DNA from: RI-153 sp963721725
GTDB lineage: Bacteria > Chloroflexota > Anaerolineae > Caldilineales > Caldilineaceae
Assembly: GCA_963721725.1 (NCBI GenBank)
Contig: CAVRLX010000010.1
Location: 186,001-250,000 of the forward strand
Direction: 5' to 3'
DNA length: 64,000 nucleotides
The translations under genes were made by a program, and so were the position numbers. Below the pieces are notes generated by a model, which searched no databases, was not told where the DNA came from, and saw only the letters and a list, made by a program, of their open reading frames with translations. Below are positions 42,668 through 51,897 of the stretch, in pieces. Positions within the stretch are counted from its first letter, which is position 1, and every line of letters starts with the position of its first letter.

Positions 42668-43978
42668 ATGGATCGATGGGATCAAAAGCCTGAACAGGGC
42701 AAGATGAAGGTAGGACAGACAGAAAATCCGTTGCGTATCTTGATGATCGCTCCTACCAGCTTTTTCGCCGACTATGGGTGTCATGTGCGCATTCTTGAAG
42801 AAATTCAGGTTTTGCAGAAAATGGGCCATCGAGTCACCCTGGTCACCTATCGCAACGGACAGAATCTCCCGGGCATCGACATTCGCCGTACGCTGCCCAT
42901 TCCGTGGCGACAAGAGTACGAAGTTGGCTCTAGCCGACATAAAATCGCGTTTGATGCCTTACTCGGCGTCAAGACGCTGGCTCTCCTGGCAACCGAGCGA
43001 TTCGATATGATCCACGCCCATCTGCATGAAGGCGCGTTAATTGGGATCTTCCTAGGGCGTCTTTTCCGGCTGCCTGTGCTATTCGATTTTCAGGGGAGTT
43101 TGACCGAGGAGATGGCCGATCACGGATTTCTGCGCCGTGATGGATATTTCTTTGCACCAGTGCGGAGTTTCGAGCGCTGGATTGATCGGACGGTCCCTTC
43201 GATTATTACCAGTTCGGCTCATGCCCAACGCCTGCTCGTTGAAAAATTTCATTGTGGAACGGAGCAAGTGCAAACCCTTCCCGATTGTGTCAATGGGGAG
43301 ATTTTTCGGCCTGCCCATACCTATGCGCCCGATGAACTCGACCACTTGCGTAGGTTTTTGCAAATTCCATCTCAACGTAAACTGATTGTCTACTTAGGCT
43401 TACTGGCCGAACACCAGGGCATTAGCCATTTGCTACACGCGCTCAAACAAAGTTTGGTTCAGCGCAAAGATATTCACTTGCTGTTGATGGGGTTCCCCAA
43501 TGTTAACTTTTACCGGGCGCTTGCTTCGGAACTCGACATAGCCTCGCATGTTACTTTTACTGGCCGTGTCCCCTATCACAAAGCGCCACAGTATCTAGCA
43601 TTGGGAGATGTGGCTGTGGCTCCTAAATTGAGCACAACTGAAGGCTCCGGCAAACTCCTCAACTATATGGCGGTTGGCTTGCCAACCATTACTTTTGATA
43701 CCCCCGTTTCGCGGGAATATTTAGGGCTGGAAGGCATCTTCGCACAGCGGGGTGATATCGGCGATCTCTCTGCCAAACTTTTGGAAACACTATCGATGGT
43801 GGACGAAAGCCCCGCCAGCGCAGCCATGATTGGTGATAGATTACGGCAACGGGCATTGAGGCATTTTGGCTGGGATAGCGCTGGTCATCAAATTGATCGA
43901 ATTTATCAGAATCTGATTGCACACCGCGCCATGCCTTCCCTGCGCCATCAGCGTTGGGCAATCAACCGCGAACCGTAA
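42668..43978 (+). CDS. GT4-family glycosyltransferase
   Basis: 436 residues from the ATG at 42668 with GGGGA eight bases upstream (a TTG at 42662 is in frame). The fold is GT-B: LRILMIAPTSFFADYGCHVR and FDMIHAHLHEGALIG in the N-terminal acceptor domain, then the donor domain with KLIVYLGLLAEHQGISHLL, HVTFTGRVPYHKAPQYLALG, APKLSTTEGSGKLLNYMAVG and the C-terminal helix. The acidic site around TTEGSGKLLNYMA replaces the usual EPFG motif. It transfers an activated sugar in surface glycan assembly; donor and acceptor are unknown. Confidence 0.93.
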   Translation: MDRWDQKPEQGKMKVGQTENPLRILMIAPTSFFADYGCHVRILEEIQVLQKMGHRVTLVTYRNGQNLPGIDIRRTLPIPWRQEYEVGSSRHKIAFDALLGVKTLALLATERFDMIHAHLHEGALIGIFLGRLFRLPVLFDFQGSLTEEMADHGFLRRDGYFFAPVRSFERWIDRTVPSIITSSAHAQRLLVEKFHCGTEQVQTLPDCVNGEIFRPAHTYAPDELDHLRRFLQIPSQRKLIVYLGLLAEHQGISHLLHALKQSLVQRKDIHLLLMGFPNVNFYRALASELDIASHVTFTGRVPYHKAPQYLALGDVAVAPKLSTTEGSGKLLNYMAVGLPTITFDTPVSREYLGLEGIFAQRGDIGDLSAKLLETLSMVDESPASAAMIGDRLRQRALRHFGWDSAGHQIDRIYQNLIAHRAMPSLRHQRWAINREP

Positions 43979-44142
43979 CTTTATACCCGATAAGTTTTAC
44001 CAAGCAATGTATTAAGTCTCTCTGATTTCATAACCTTTGTGAAGGAGTTTAGTAACGCGCCATCCCGGCACAACGTTATTCTGTCGTAATATGCGCGCAT
44101 TTCCCCAGCAATTGTGGTTTTTAGCAATAGAAAAGGTGAACA

Positions 44143-45291
44143 ATGTATCCCTCAAAAAAGAACTGGCTGTTAAAACTTGGTCTCCTCCTCCTCTGTTTCT
44201 TGGGTGTGGCAGGCGCTTCGACATCTTCTCTGAGCGCATCAGAATCTCCCTTTATGCACTCCTTTGTAGTGGATGGCAACCCAACCAATATTGTAATGGA
44301 ATCGAATGAAAGAGTGTGGTTTACTCTGCCCCAAGAAAATGCCATTGGCACGCTCTTTATCGATACCAATAACAATGGCACGGCAACAAAATATAATGTG
44401 CCAACCCTCAACAGCGAACCGTATGATTTGGTCTACGATGCCCGCGGCGCAATTTGGTTTACAGAGCGCAGTGGTAACAAAATTGCCCGGCTAGATCTTG
44501 TAACCAAAGCTTTCCAAGAGTTCCCGATCCCCACAGCCAATAGTATGCCAACCGGCATTACATTGGACCCTAGTGGTAATGTGTGGTTTGGTCAACAGGC
44601 AGGCAATAAATTGGGCAAGTTTGATCCCATTACCGAGAGCTTTACTGAATATGCTTTTCCTGAGCCGAATGTAAAGCCAGAAGATGTGATTTATCAGGGA
44701 GGTGGATGCAGTGGTTATGGGGCTGGCGCAGGGTGTATTTGGGCCACTAGTCCCGATCTCAACAAAATTTATTTCTTACAATTAGATACGCTTACCTTTG
44801 GTGAACGTCCTACCTTTGATCTCCAATGTAACTGTTATGTTGAAGCCCCCTGGCATGGAACAGTCGACGCCGAAGGTATCTTGTGGATTACAACACGCAC
44901 GGGCAATCGCATTGGCAAGTTCTCCCCAGGGACATTGGGCTATTGGATCTGGTTCGCCGTTCCTACTGCGGATAGTGGCTTGACGGGGCTTGCATTCCGA
45001 CAAGTCGGCACTTCTTGGCACTTCTTTTTTACCCAATCAAAGAGTGGGATGGCTGGACAGTTAACCGTACAAGCAACTACGAAACAACGTACAATAATGC
45101 GTGAACAGCCTTTGCCCACAGCCAACACCACGGGCAAGAGTGTGCCCTCCGGTGTGGCTGTTTCCCCTTCTGGTCGTGTCTGGATTGCAGACAGCAATAA
45201 CAAACGCATTATTACTTGGAACTCTCCCTATTTCTATGACTTCTATATGGTGCAAATTTATAAGAACCCGGTTGTCAAAAACGTTCGATAG
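44143..45291 (+). CDS. Secreted Vgb-like beta-propeller (streptogramin lyase-type) protein
   Basis: 382 residues, signal peptide LLKLGLLLLCFLGVAGAS. Six to seven blades repeat the pattern of NHL/virginiamycin B lyase-like propellers: NPTNIVMESNERVWFTLPQE, YDLVYDARGAIWFTERSGNK, TGITLDPSGNVWFGQQAGNK, GTVDAEGILWITTRTGNRI, SGVAVSPSGRVWIADSNNK. The His residues used by Vgb for antibiotic cleavage cannot be placed, so enzymatic function is not claimed; a binding or scaffolding role at the cell surface is equally likely. The C-terminus ends NPVVKNVR, part of the shared motif seen on other secreted proteins here. Confidence 0.85.
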   Translation: MYPSKKNWLLKLGLLLLCFLGVAGASTSSLSASESPFMHSFVVDGNPTNIVMESNERVWFTLPQENAIGTLFIDTNNNGTATKYNVPTLNSEPYDLVYDARGAIWFTERSGNKIARLDLVTKAFQEFPIPTANSMPTGITLDPSGNVWFGQQAGNKLGKFDPITESFTEYAFPEPNVKPEDVIYQGGGCSGYGAGAGCIWATSPDLNKIYFLQLDTLTFGERPTFDLQCNCYVEAPWHGTVDAEGILWITTRTGNRIGKFSPGTLGYWIWFAVPTADSGLTGLAFRQVGTSWHFFFTQSKSGMAGQLTVQATTKQRTIMREQPLPTANTTGKSVPSGVAVSPSGRVWIADSNNKRIITWNSPYFYDFYMVQIYKNPVVKNVR

Positions 45292-45460
45292 CGTAAGGAA
45301 TCCTTTTTTCCTACTTGATATATGCGCTTTAATCTCATATATTGTCTATATCTCTTCAAGAGAACATATAACAACAATGGCATAGTTAGTTATATGAGCT
45401 AGCGAATATTTCCGTGAGATTCCATGCTAGACTTGTGTCGTAGTAATGAGGGAGAATTCT

Positions 45461-47065
45461 ATGTTTGTTGTTGATCGAGCTAAACAGAAGATATTCAAAG
45501 CATTGTTAACATTCTTGCTTTGTATGACTACTATTTTGCCAGTCAGTGCATCTGAAAAGGAAATTGACACAAAACCTGTGCCGGATTCTGTTTTTGGCGT
45601 ACAAATGTATGGCACTACCCAGAAAGGCAGCACTTACTATAAGGCTTTGATAGAAAGTGGCGCCAAATGGATTCGTACGCCATTTCGGTGGGCCACTGTA
45701 GAACCGTTAAACGTTGCCCCTGCTTTATACCACTGGGGTAGCGTCGATGATGTGACTGGCGCAGCCGCAACTGCCGATATTGAAATTGTGTTGACTGTGG
45801 AATTTGCGCCTGCCTGGGCAGCCGTTAACCCAGATGGCCCTATTAACAAGGCAAATCTGCCCGACTTTGTAGAATTGATGACGGCTGTGGTTGAGCGCTA
45901 CGATGGTGATGGTATAGACGATGCCCCAGGTTCTCCCATTGTCCGTTATTTTGAGTTTTACAATGAACCCGATGGATATTGTTATGGCAACCTGCGGTGG
46001 GGCAATGCACCCAAAGAATACGCGGAGATGTTGGCTGCGGTTTATGGACCTATAAAGAAAGCAAACCCTGAAGCGAAGATTGTTTTTGGAGGGATTGCTT
46101 TTGACTGGTTCCAACAGGTTGACAGTAACGGACTTTGTAAACCGTTGCAAGGCTGGGTGTTCTCCGTGGGTGGCTCATTTGTCTTTGAATTTTTGGAGAA
46201 TGTTCTTGCTAATGGGGGGGGCGCATATTTTGATGTGATGAATATTCATACCTATCCAGCGTTTGCCAAAAACTGGACAATGAACTTCCCCAATACGAAT
46301 CAGCTTTCGATTGGGATCTTTGAGAAATCTCTGTATGTGCGTAGCCTTTTGGCTAAATATGGACATGGAGACAAGGACCTGATCATCACCGAAGCCAGTG
46401 CAGATGGTGTTCTGCACAATGGATTGACCGCATCTGATCCGGTGAACAAACTACAAGCCGAACATGTGGCTGCCATGTATGCGCAAGTGAAAGCTGCCAA
46501 TGTGAAAGCGTTGATGTGGTGGGCAATTCAGGATGTAGATCCGAATCTGACTGGCCTACTGACTTTGGCTGGCGATAAAAAACTCGCCTTTGATGCTTAT
46601 GTTACTGCCATTAAATACTTGGAATCCGCCAAACTTGATGCAATTTTAACGTTCAAAACAGAGTATCCATTCCGCGTGCAACCGGGCTGGCTTGGCTACA
46701 ATGATCTGTCTGAGTATCACTTTGTAGAGTCTAAGACTGATCCTGCGTCGACTTTGGAGGCTTATCGTTTTTACGATACTGCGAAGAACCGTTATGTCTA
46801 TGTGACCTGGCTTAATCCACTGGCATGGTTAAACCCAGATGGGAAACCTGAGCCAAAGCCAATGACGCTGCATGTTCCGGCCAAGAAGGCCACTATTCTC
46901 GACATGTACGGTAATCAGAAGTCGGTACAAAAAGATGATGACGATGGCAAGGCTGACAATCAGGTGGATGTCCCCGTAAGCGGTGAACCTATTTACATTC
47001 TGGTTGCTGAAGCGGATAACACGCCGTCACCCCGTTTGCACATGCCTTGGGTTTTGCGTAACTGA
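45461..47065 (+). CDS. Secreted glycoside hydrolase-like TIM-barrel protein
   Basis: 534 residues from the ATG at 45461 (AGGGAG eight bases upstream). A signal peptide (ALLTFLLCMTTILPVSAS) precedes a clan GH-A-like barrel: GAKWIRTPFRWATVEP, VRYFEFYNEPDGYCYG with acid/base Glu169 in the NEP motif, and KDLIITEASADG with probable nucleophile Glu311. A beta-sandwich C-terminus follows (YVYVTWLNPLAWL, KPMTLHVPAKKATILDMYGN). GH5, GH39 and related families share this layout; the specificity is not evident. It ends RLHMPWVLRN. It sits inside the polysaccharide region and probably trims or remodels surface glycan. Confidence 0.85.
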   Translation: MFVVDRAKQKIFKALLTFLLCMTTILPVSASEKEIDTKPVPDSVFGVQMYGTTQKGSTYYKALIESGAKWIRTPFRWATVEPLNVAPALYHWGSVDDVTGAAATADIEIVLTVEFAPAWAAVNPDGPINKANLPDFVELMTAVVERYDGDGIDDAPGSPIVRYFEFYNEPDGYCYGNLRWGNAPKEYAEMLAAVYGPIKKANPEAKIVFGGIAFDWFQQVDSNGLCKPLQGWVFSVGGSFVFEFLENVLANGGGAYFDVMNIHTYPAFAKNWTMNFPNTNQLSIGIFEKSLYVRSLLAKYGHGDKDLIITEASADGVLHNGLTASDPVNKLQAEHVAAMYAQVKAANVKALMWWAIQDVDPNLTGLLTLAGDKKLAFDAYVTAIKYLESAKLDAILTFKTEYPFRVQPGWLGYNDLSEYHFVESKTDPASTLEAYRFYDTAKNRYVYVTWLNPLAWLNPDGKPEPKPMTLHVPAKKATILDMYGNQKSVQKDDDDGKADNQVDVPVSGEPIYILVAEADNTPSPRLHMPWVLRN

Positions 47066-47094
47066 CCTTTTGATTCTGTTCTGTGATCGTACAT

Positions 47095-47136
47095 AAAGCT
47101 GCCGAGAACACCAAGTGTTCTCGGCAGCTTTTCTTT
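47095..47136 (+). terminator. Strong Rho-independent terminator
   Basis: A perfect 17-bp stem (47095-47111 with 47115-47131, left arm starting AAAGCTGCCGAG), three-base loop, and a T-rich tail (TTTTCTTTT). It ends the transcript of the first glycosidase-like gene. Confidence 0.95.
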
Positions 47137-47239
47137 TATTAGATCCTGGAAGGTGGTATACCAATTTGGTGGAAAGATCAGTGCTGTATTATTATCGGAA
47201 CGGTTGCAAGTTTGTGCTTTCTCTATCTGGACTCAAATT

Positions 47240-48727
47240 ATGAAACTCTTGACATTATCCAAACGACTTGGCCCTGGGTTGGCGTTGTTAATCTCATTTC
47301 TTTTTCTCTCGGGGGGAACGTCGTCTGCGCAAACCGAAAGACTTACTTTTCTTCCAACTATCAGTCATCCTTTCCAAACACTTGACGTTACTGCGCCACT
47401 CTGTCGGTTTGGAATCAATGTAACCGCTAATGTAACAGACTATGCTGTGGATGCCCTACGCATCGGTTGGTATCTGAACTACGGATCTAGCAATAATCCC
47501 GCTCGACCCAGTGGAATTCGCTATGCCCAAATGATCCGACTGAAACATGATGCTCAGGGTAATTATACGTATACCCCCAGTAAAAATAGCATTATTCAAA
47601 TTGCCCAGACACAACCTGGCTCCTCTTGGTTCATTGGAAATGAACCGGATCGACGTAAATATCAAGACGAAGTCAATCCTGATATCTACGCCAAGATCTA
47701 CCACGAACTCTACTATTTAATCAAGGAAGTCGATCCCACTGCCAAAATTTTGGCAGGCTCGATTGTTCAGCCTACACCGGTACGCTTAAAATATCTCAAC
47801 GTTATATTGAAAACCTATCGAAGTCTCTATGGCACACAGATGCCTGTAGACGCCTGGAGCATTCACAACTTTATTTTGAATGAAGCCAGTTGTGAGCACT
47901 TTGACATTTTCTCTTGTTGGGGAGCAGAGATCCCGCCAGGGCTTGATGACCGCGAAGGGCTGCGACTTAGTATCAACGATAACGACAACTTTACGCTCTT
48001 TGTTGAACAAATTGAACGCTTCCGCAATTGGATGCGCGACAATGGCTATCGAAACACGCCCCTCTATCTCTCTGAATATGGGGTTTTGATGCCTGTTGAG
48101 TACGGGTTTCCGGCAGAGCGTGTTAACACGTTTATGACCAAAACGTTTGACTATCTACTCACCAAAACCGATACCAACACCGGTTATCCAGCCGACGGGA
48201 ATCGACTTGTACAGAAGCTCTCCTGGTATAGCCTGACCGACACTGATTATAACGGGCGTCTGTTTTCGGCAGATACCAAACAACGCACGCCGATGGGCGA
48301 TAATTTCGCCAATTATGTAGCACCTATTCCCAATCAGGCTGACTTCTACCCCATTTCGATTCATCCAGAAAGCATCCCTGTATCTGCGGGCGAGCCACAG
48401 ACGGTAACCATCAAAGCTGTAATTGCCAACAGCGGCAATACATTGGCTGCCCTTCCGCTTGACGTACGCTTCTATGCCGGGGATCCACAGAACGGTGGCA
48501 CTCAGATCGGCACGCCCCAAAGCACAACAGTAGCCGGTTGCGGAGAGACAGCAACCGTTTCGATTCAATGGCCGAATCTCACGCCGGGCTTTCATGAGAT
48601 TTATGTCAGCGTGGAAACTATGAATGGCACCATTCCCGAAAGTAGTGCAGACAAAGCCAACAATACCATGAGCAGCACTCTGTTTGTGGGAAGCCACCAG
48701 ATTTTTGCACCGAGAATTGGGCGATAA
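47240..48727 (+). CDS. Secreted glycosidase-like protein with C-terminal CARDB domain
   Basis: 495 residues from the ATG at 47240; the signal peptide is GPGLALLISFLFLSGGTSSA. The barrel contains SWFIGNEPDRRKYQDEV with Glu135 in an NEP motif and TPLYLSEYGVLMP with Glu279, consistent with a GH39- or Asl1-like retaining glycosidase. Residues 395-480 form a CARDB-type beta-sandwich (VTIKAVIANSGNTLAALPLD, HEIYVSVETMNGTIPESSAD). The C-terminus ends HQIFAPRIGR. It is paralogous in layout, not obviously in sequence, to the preceding glycosidase-like gene. Substrate unknown. Confidence 0.85.
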   Translation: MKLLTLSKRLGPGLALLISFLFLSGGTSSAQTERLTFLPTISHPFQTLDVTAPLCRFGINVTANVTDYAVDALRIGWYLNYGSSNNPARPSGIRYAQMIRLKHDAQGNYTYTPSKNSIIQIAQTQPGSSWFIGNEPDRRKYQDEVNPDIYAKIYHELYYLIKEVDPTAKILAGSIVQPTPVRLKYLNVILKTYRSLYGTQMPVDAWSIHNFILNEASCEHFDIFSCWGAEIPPGLDDREGLRLSINDNDNFTLFVEQIERFRNWMRDNGYRNTPLYLSEYGVLMPVEYGFPAERVNTFMTKTFDYLLTKTDTNTGYPADGNRLVQKLSWYSLTDTDYNGRLFSADTKQRTPMGDNFANYVAPIPNQADFYPISIHPESIPVSAGEPQTVTIKAVIANSGNTLAALPLDVRFYAGDPQNGGTQIGTPQSTTVAGCGETATVSIQWPNLTPGFHEIYVSVETMNGTIPESSADKANNTMSSTLFVGSHQIFAPRIGR

Positions 48728-48736
48728 ACCTAGATT

Positions 48737-49546
48737 ATGATTGCACACTTAATTGACCTGTTTGCATACCGCGAATTGATCTGGAGCCTGACTGTGCGCG
48801 AGTTAAAGGCGCGTTACAAAAGCAGTGTATTGGGCTTCTTTTGGGGATTGTTGAACCCGCTGGCGATGATGTTGGTCTTTACCGTTGTTTTTACGATTAT
48901 GTGGCCGAACACACAACTGGAAGATTTTCCAATTTTTGTGTTGTGTGGCTTGCTCCCGTGGAACTTCTTTACCACCGGGGTGATGGGGGGAACCACCAGT
49001 ATTGTGGGCAACGGTGGGTTGCTTAAAAAGGTCTACTTTCCGCGTGAAGTGTTGCCCATTGCCAGCGTGCTGTCGAACTTGGTCAATTTCCTGTTGGCAT
49101 TGGTTGTCCTATTTGTGGCACTGCTCTTCTTTCATGCCAAGATCAGCCCATCTATCTGGATATTGCCCCTGGTGATCATCATCCAATCTATCTTTATTCT
49201 GGGCGTTGTCCTGGCCCTGAGTACACTCAATGTGTTTTACCGGGATACGATTATGGTGATCGATGTGGTACTGTTGGCTGCTTTCTTCCTCACACCGGTT
49301 TTCTACCCCATTGATTTTTACCCGGAAAGCGCCCATATTTTGGGAATGGATCTCAACCTTCATCGCCTGATGCGCATTCTTAACCCCATGGCTTCATTGA
49401 TTACTACCTATCGAGACCTCTTTTATTATGGGTACCAAACCGCACTGGATTTCTTTTTGCGTACAATGGCGACCGCACTAATTAGCTTTTTCATCGGCTA
49501 TTGGATCTTTTTGCGCCACAGTGACAAATTTGCCGAAGTGGTATAA
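48737..49546 (+). CDS. ABC-2 type polysaccharide export permease (Wzm/TagG-like)
   Basis: 269 residues with six membrane helices. ELIWSLTVRELKARYKSSVL followed by GFFWGLLNPLAMMLVFTVVF is the defining N-terminus of Wzm/TagG/KpsM permeases; GLLPWNFFTTGVMGG, NGGLLKKVYFPREVLPIASV and FYRDTIMVIDVVLLAAFFLTPVFYP are also conserved. It exports undecaprenyl-linked glycans with a Wzt/TagH ATPase. No ATPase gene is next to it in this window, which is unusual because the pair is normally adjacent. The downstream gene starts six bases after the stop. Confidence 0.95.
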   Translation: MIAHLIDLFAYRELIWSLTVRELKARYKSSVLGFFWGLLNPLAMMLVFTVVFTIMWPNTQLEDFPIFVLCGLLPWNFFTTGVMGGTTSIVGNGGLLKKVYFPREVLPIASVLSNLVNFLLALVVLFVALLFFHAKISPSIWILPLVIIIQSIFILGVVLALSTLNVFYRDTIMVIDVVLLAAFFLTPVFYPIDFYPESAHILGMDLNLHRLMRILNPMASLITTYRDLFYYGYQTALDFFLRTMATALISFFIGYWIFLRHSDKFAEVV

Positions 49547-49551
49547 GACTT

Positions 49552-51687
49552 TTGAATTCTCTACCCGCTGACAGTCTATCCTCCCAAAATCGGGTATTGG
49601 TGATTAGCCACGATGTAGTGGGGCCTGCGATGGCAGGCCCCGGCATTCGCTATTATCACATGGCGCGTATCCTCGCCCAATATCACCACGTCACCTTGGC
49701 TATCCCTAATCCCGTTCACCCTTCCTTTTCCCTTCCCTTTGACTGTTTCCATTACACTGACTGGGAAAGCCTTTACGTTGGCCTTAAAAATCAAGATGTG
49801 ATAATCTTTATTGGAGATCTGGCTCACCGATTTCCACAACTTGCCGCGCTGGATGCAGCTCTTGTGGTGGATGGGTACGATCCGCTGTTGGCTGAATGGC
49901 TGGCGTTGAGCCTAGGCTATACCGAAGCACAGCGCCAAGCGTGGTGGCCGGATCGAATGCGCCAACTAACTTATCAATATCTGATCGGTGATTTCTATAT
50001 TTGTGCCAGCGAGCGCCAGCGCGATTGGTGGCTAGGCTTGCTGGAGGCGAATGGACGTCTCAACCCTGACACCTTTCAGGCCGATCCTTCATTGCGTAAT
50101 CTGATTGATGTTGTTCCCTTTGGCCTGCCCGAAGATGACCCAGTTTGGACAAAGTCGGTCATTAAGGGTGTATGGCCGGGCATCAAATTAACCGATAAGC
50201 TCGTGTTGTGGGGTGGGGGGCTTTGGCCCTGGCTCGATCCGTTAACGGCCATTCACGCAATGGGCCATATCTGGCAACATCGCCAGGATATTAAACTGAT
50301 CTTTCCTGGCACACGCCACCCCAATCCCCAAATGGCGGAGATGCCCACTCATCTCGCTGCCGCAAAAGAGCTGGCTGCCGATTACAAGCTTTTGGATCGC
50401 GGCGTCTTCTTTGGCGATTGGATCGCATACTCCGACTGGCCGAGTGCGCTCCTTGAATCCGATGTTGCTCTTTCTCTACATCTGGATACGCTAGAGACGC
50501 GCCTATCTTTTCGCACCCGCATTTTAGATTACATTTGGGCTGGGCTGCCTGTGGTTGCCACCCGTGGAGACGAAACCAGCAACATTGTGGCGCACTATAG
50601 ATTGGGGCTTGTGGTTGATTATGGGGATGTAGCAGGCGTAGCAACAGCAATAATGCAAGCGGTTGACCCGCATAATGAGATTCTTCACAACGCCGATTTG
50701 ACCGCAGCTCGTCAGCGATTTCACTGGGAAAATGCCCTCTTGCCGCTTATTCAGTTTTGTAATGAGCCAGCGCGCGCGCCAGATCGCAAACCGTCAGCGG
50801 TTCATAGCGGCAACCCCTATTATCATTCCGCTCCCCATGAGAAATCGACTGAACATCCGACCAATACTACACTAAAGACTAATGATAGTGAGACCCCCCT
50901 TACAACCGTTCGTTTTCGTCAACCTCTGCCATCTGTAGAGAGGCCGTTGACTTTTGAATACAACAAAGGCTTTCTAAGGAAAATTACCATGTTAAGACGA
51001 CTATTTGCATCTTCTGAACCAGAGATGCTCAAGGGATACAAAACGCTGCCGCTCCCTACAGATGTACAGACCTATGATGTTACCGATCACGCAGATGTGA
51101 TTGATCTTGCTTCTATAGAGATCATCAAAAATACGCCAGCTTGGCTGTCTCGTGCAGAGCGGTTAATGATTTTTACACTAATTTTCAGCCTGCGTCCGCA
51201 ACGCTATCTGGAGATTGGAACATTTCAAGGCGGCTCGGCACTGATTGTTTCCTCTGCACTGGATGAGTTGGATTCGGATAGCAGAATGTTCTGCGTCGAT
51301 CCGAATCCCCAGATCACCCCGGAAAATTGGGCGAAGATCGAACATCGCACAACGCTGTTTACTGGATACTCTCCCGATATTCTTGCTGAAGTGTTTCACA
51401 AAGCAGGGGATTCGTTCGATTTTATTTTTATAGATGGCGATCATACTTATAGTGGTGTAATACGTGATGCTGAAGGGGTCATGCCCTATGTTGCCGCTGG
51501 CACGTATCTCCTTTTCCATGATAGCTTTTATCATGATGTAAAACGCGGGTTGGCAGACTTTGCGGCTCGTCATCAAGATCGCATTGTTGATTTTGGCCCT
51601 GTCACGCGTGAAGTGACAGTTCAGCATGAACCAAGACAAGAATCAGTGCCATGGGGTGGTTTACATCTCATGCAGGTGCGCGTCTAG
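49552..51687 (+). CDS. Fusion of GT-B glycosyltransferase and class I methyltransferase
   Basis: 711 residues from a TTG start. Residues 1-400 are GT4-like: RVLVISHDVVGPAMAGPGIR with the Gly-rich acceptor loop, LVLWGGGLWPWLDPLTAIHA at the donor domain, and SDVALSLHLDTLETRLSFRT in place of the usual E-x7-E. After a polar linker (410-480), residues 520-700 form a Methyltransf_24-type SAM enzyme: RYLEIGTFQGGSALI, MFCVDPNPQI, DFIFIDGDHTYSGVIRD and LLFHDSFYH. A single polypeptide would thus add a sugar and methylate the glycan, perhaps capping it for Wzm-dependent export. That order of action is inference. Gene overlap and spacing place it with the permease. Confidence 0.88.
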   Translation: MNSLPADSLSSQNRVLVISHDVVGPAMAGPGIRYYHMARILAQYHHVTLAIPNPVHPSFSLPFDCFHYTDWESLYVGLKNQDVIIFIGDLAHRFPQLAALDAALVVDGYDPLLAEWLALSLGYTEAQRQAWWPDRMRQLTYQYLIGDFYICASERQRDWWLGLLEANGRLNPDTFQADPSLRNLIDVVPFGLPEDDPVWTKSVIKGVWPGIKLTDKLVLWGGGLWPWLDPLTAIHAMGHIWQHRQDIKLIFPGTRHPNPQMAEMPTHLAAAKELAADYKLLDRGVFFGDWIAYSDWPSALLESDVALSLHLDTLETRLSFRTRILDYIWAGLPVVATRGDETSNIVAHYRLGLVVDYGDVAGVATAIMQAVDPHNEILHNADLTAARQRFHWENALLPLIQFCNEPARAPDRKPSAVHSGNPYYHSAPHEKSTEHPTNTTLKTNDSETPLTTVRFRQPLPSVERPLTFEYNKGFLRKITMLRRLFASSEPEMLKGYKTLPLPTDVQTYDVTDHADVIDLASIEIIKNTPAWLSRAERLMIFTLIFSLRPQRYLEIGTFQGGSALIVSSALDELDSDSRMFCVDPNPQITPENWAKIEHRTTLFTGYSPDILAEVFHKAGDSFDFIFIDGDHTYSGVIRDAEGVMPYVAAGTYLLFHDSFYHDVKRGLADFAARHQDRIVDFGPVTREVTVQHEPRQESVPWGGLHLMQVRV

Positions 51688-51755
51688 TTGGCTCGATTCT
51701 CTGTGTAACGTTTTTGTAACGTTACCTCACTATATTGATGCTTTATAGCTTTGTT

Positions 51756-51848
51756 GTAACGATACAGGTGCGACGCACTCGCCAGGAGGAGAATGGTTGT
51801 GAAAGGCTTGTGTGGCGAGTGCGTCGCACCCTAGACCTGAATAGTTAC
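51756..51848. mobile_element. MITE-like element, complete copy (copy B)
   Basis: 93 bp. Ends GTAACGATACAGGTGCGACG and CCTGAATAGTTAC, with the same 17-bp inner arms as copy A and a 30-bp core that matches copy A when read on the opposite strand. Perfect direct repeats GCTTTGTT lie at 51748-51755 and 51849-51856. Confidence 0.93.
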
Positions 51849-51897
51849 GCTTTGTTTCTATCAATACTATATGGTTTACAAAAAGGGGAATCGTCGT

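Noticed and set aside
51700..51722. GTAACGTT-type palindrome near the stop of the GT-methyltransferase gene as another MITE end
   Set aside because: It shares only GTAAC with the family and lacks the inner arm and duplications.
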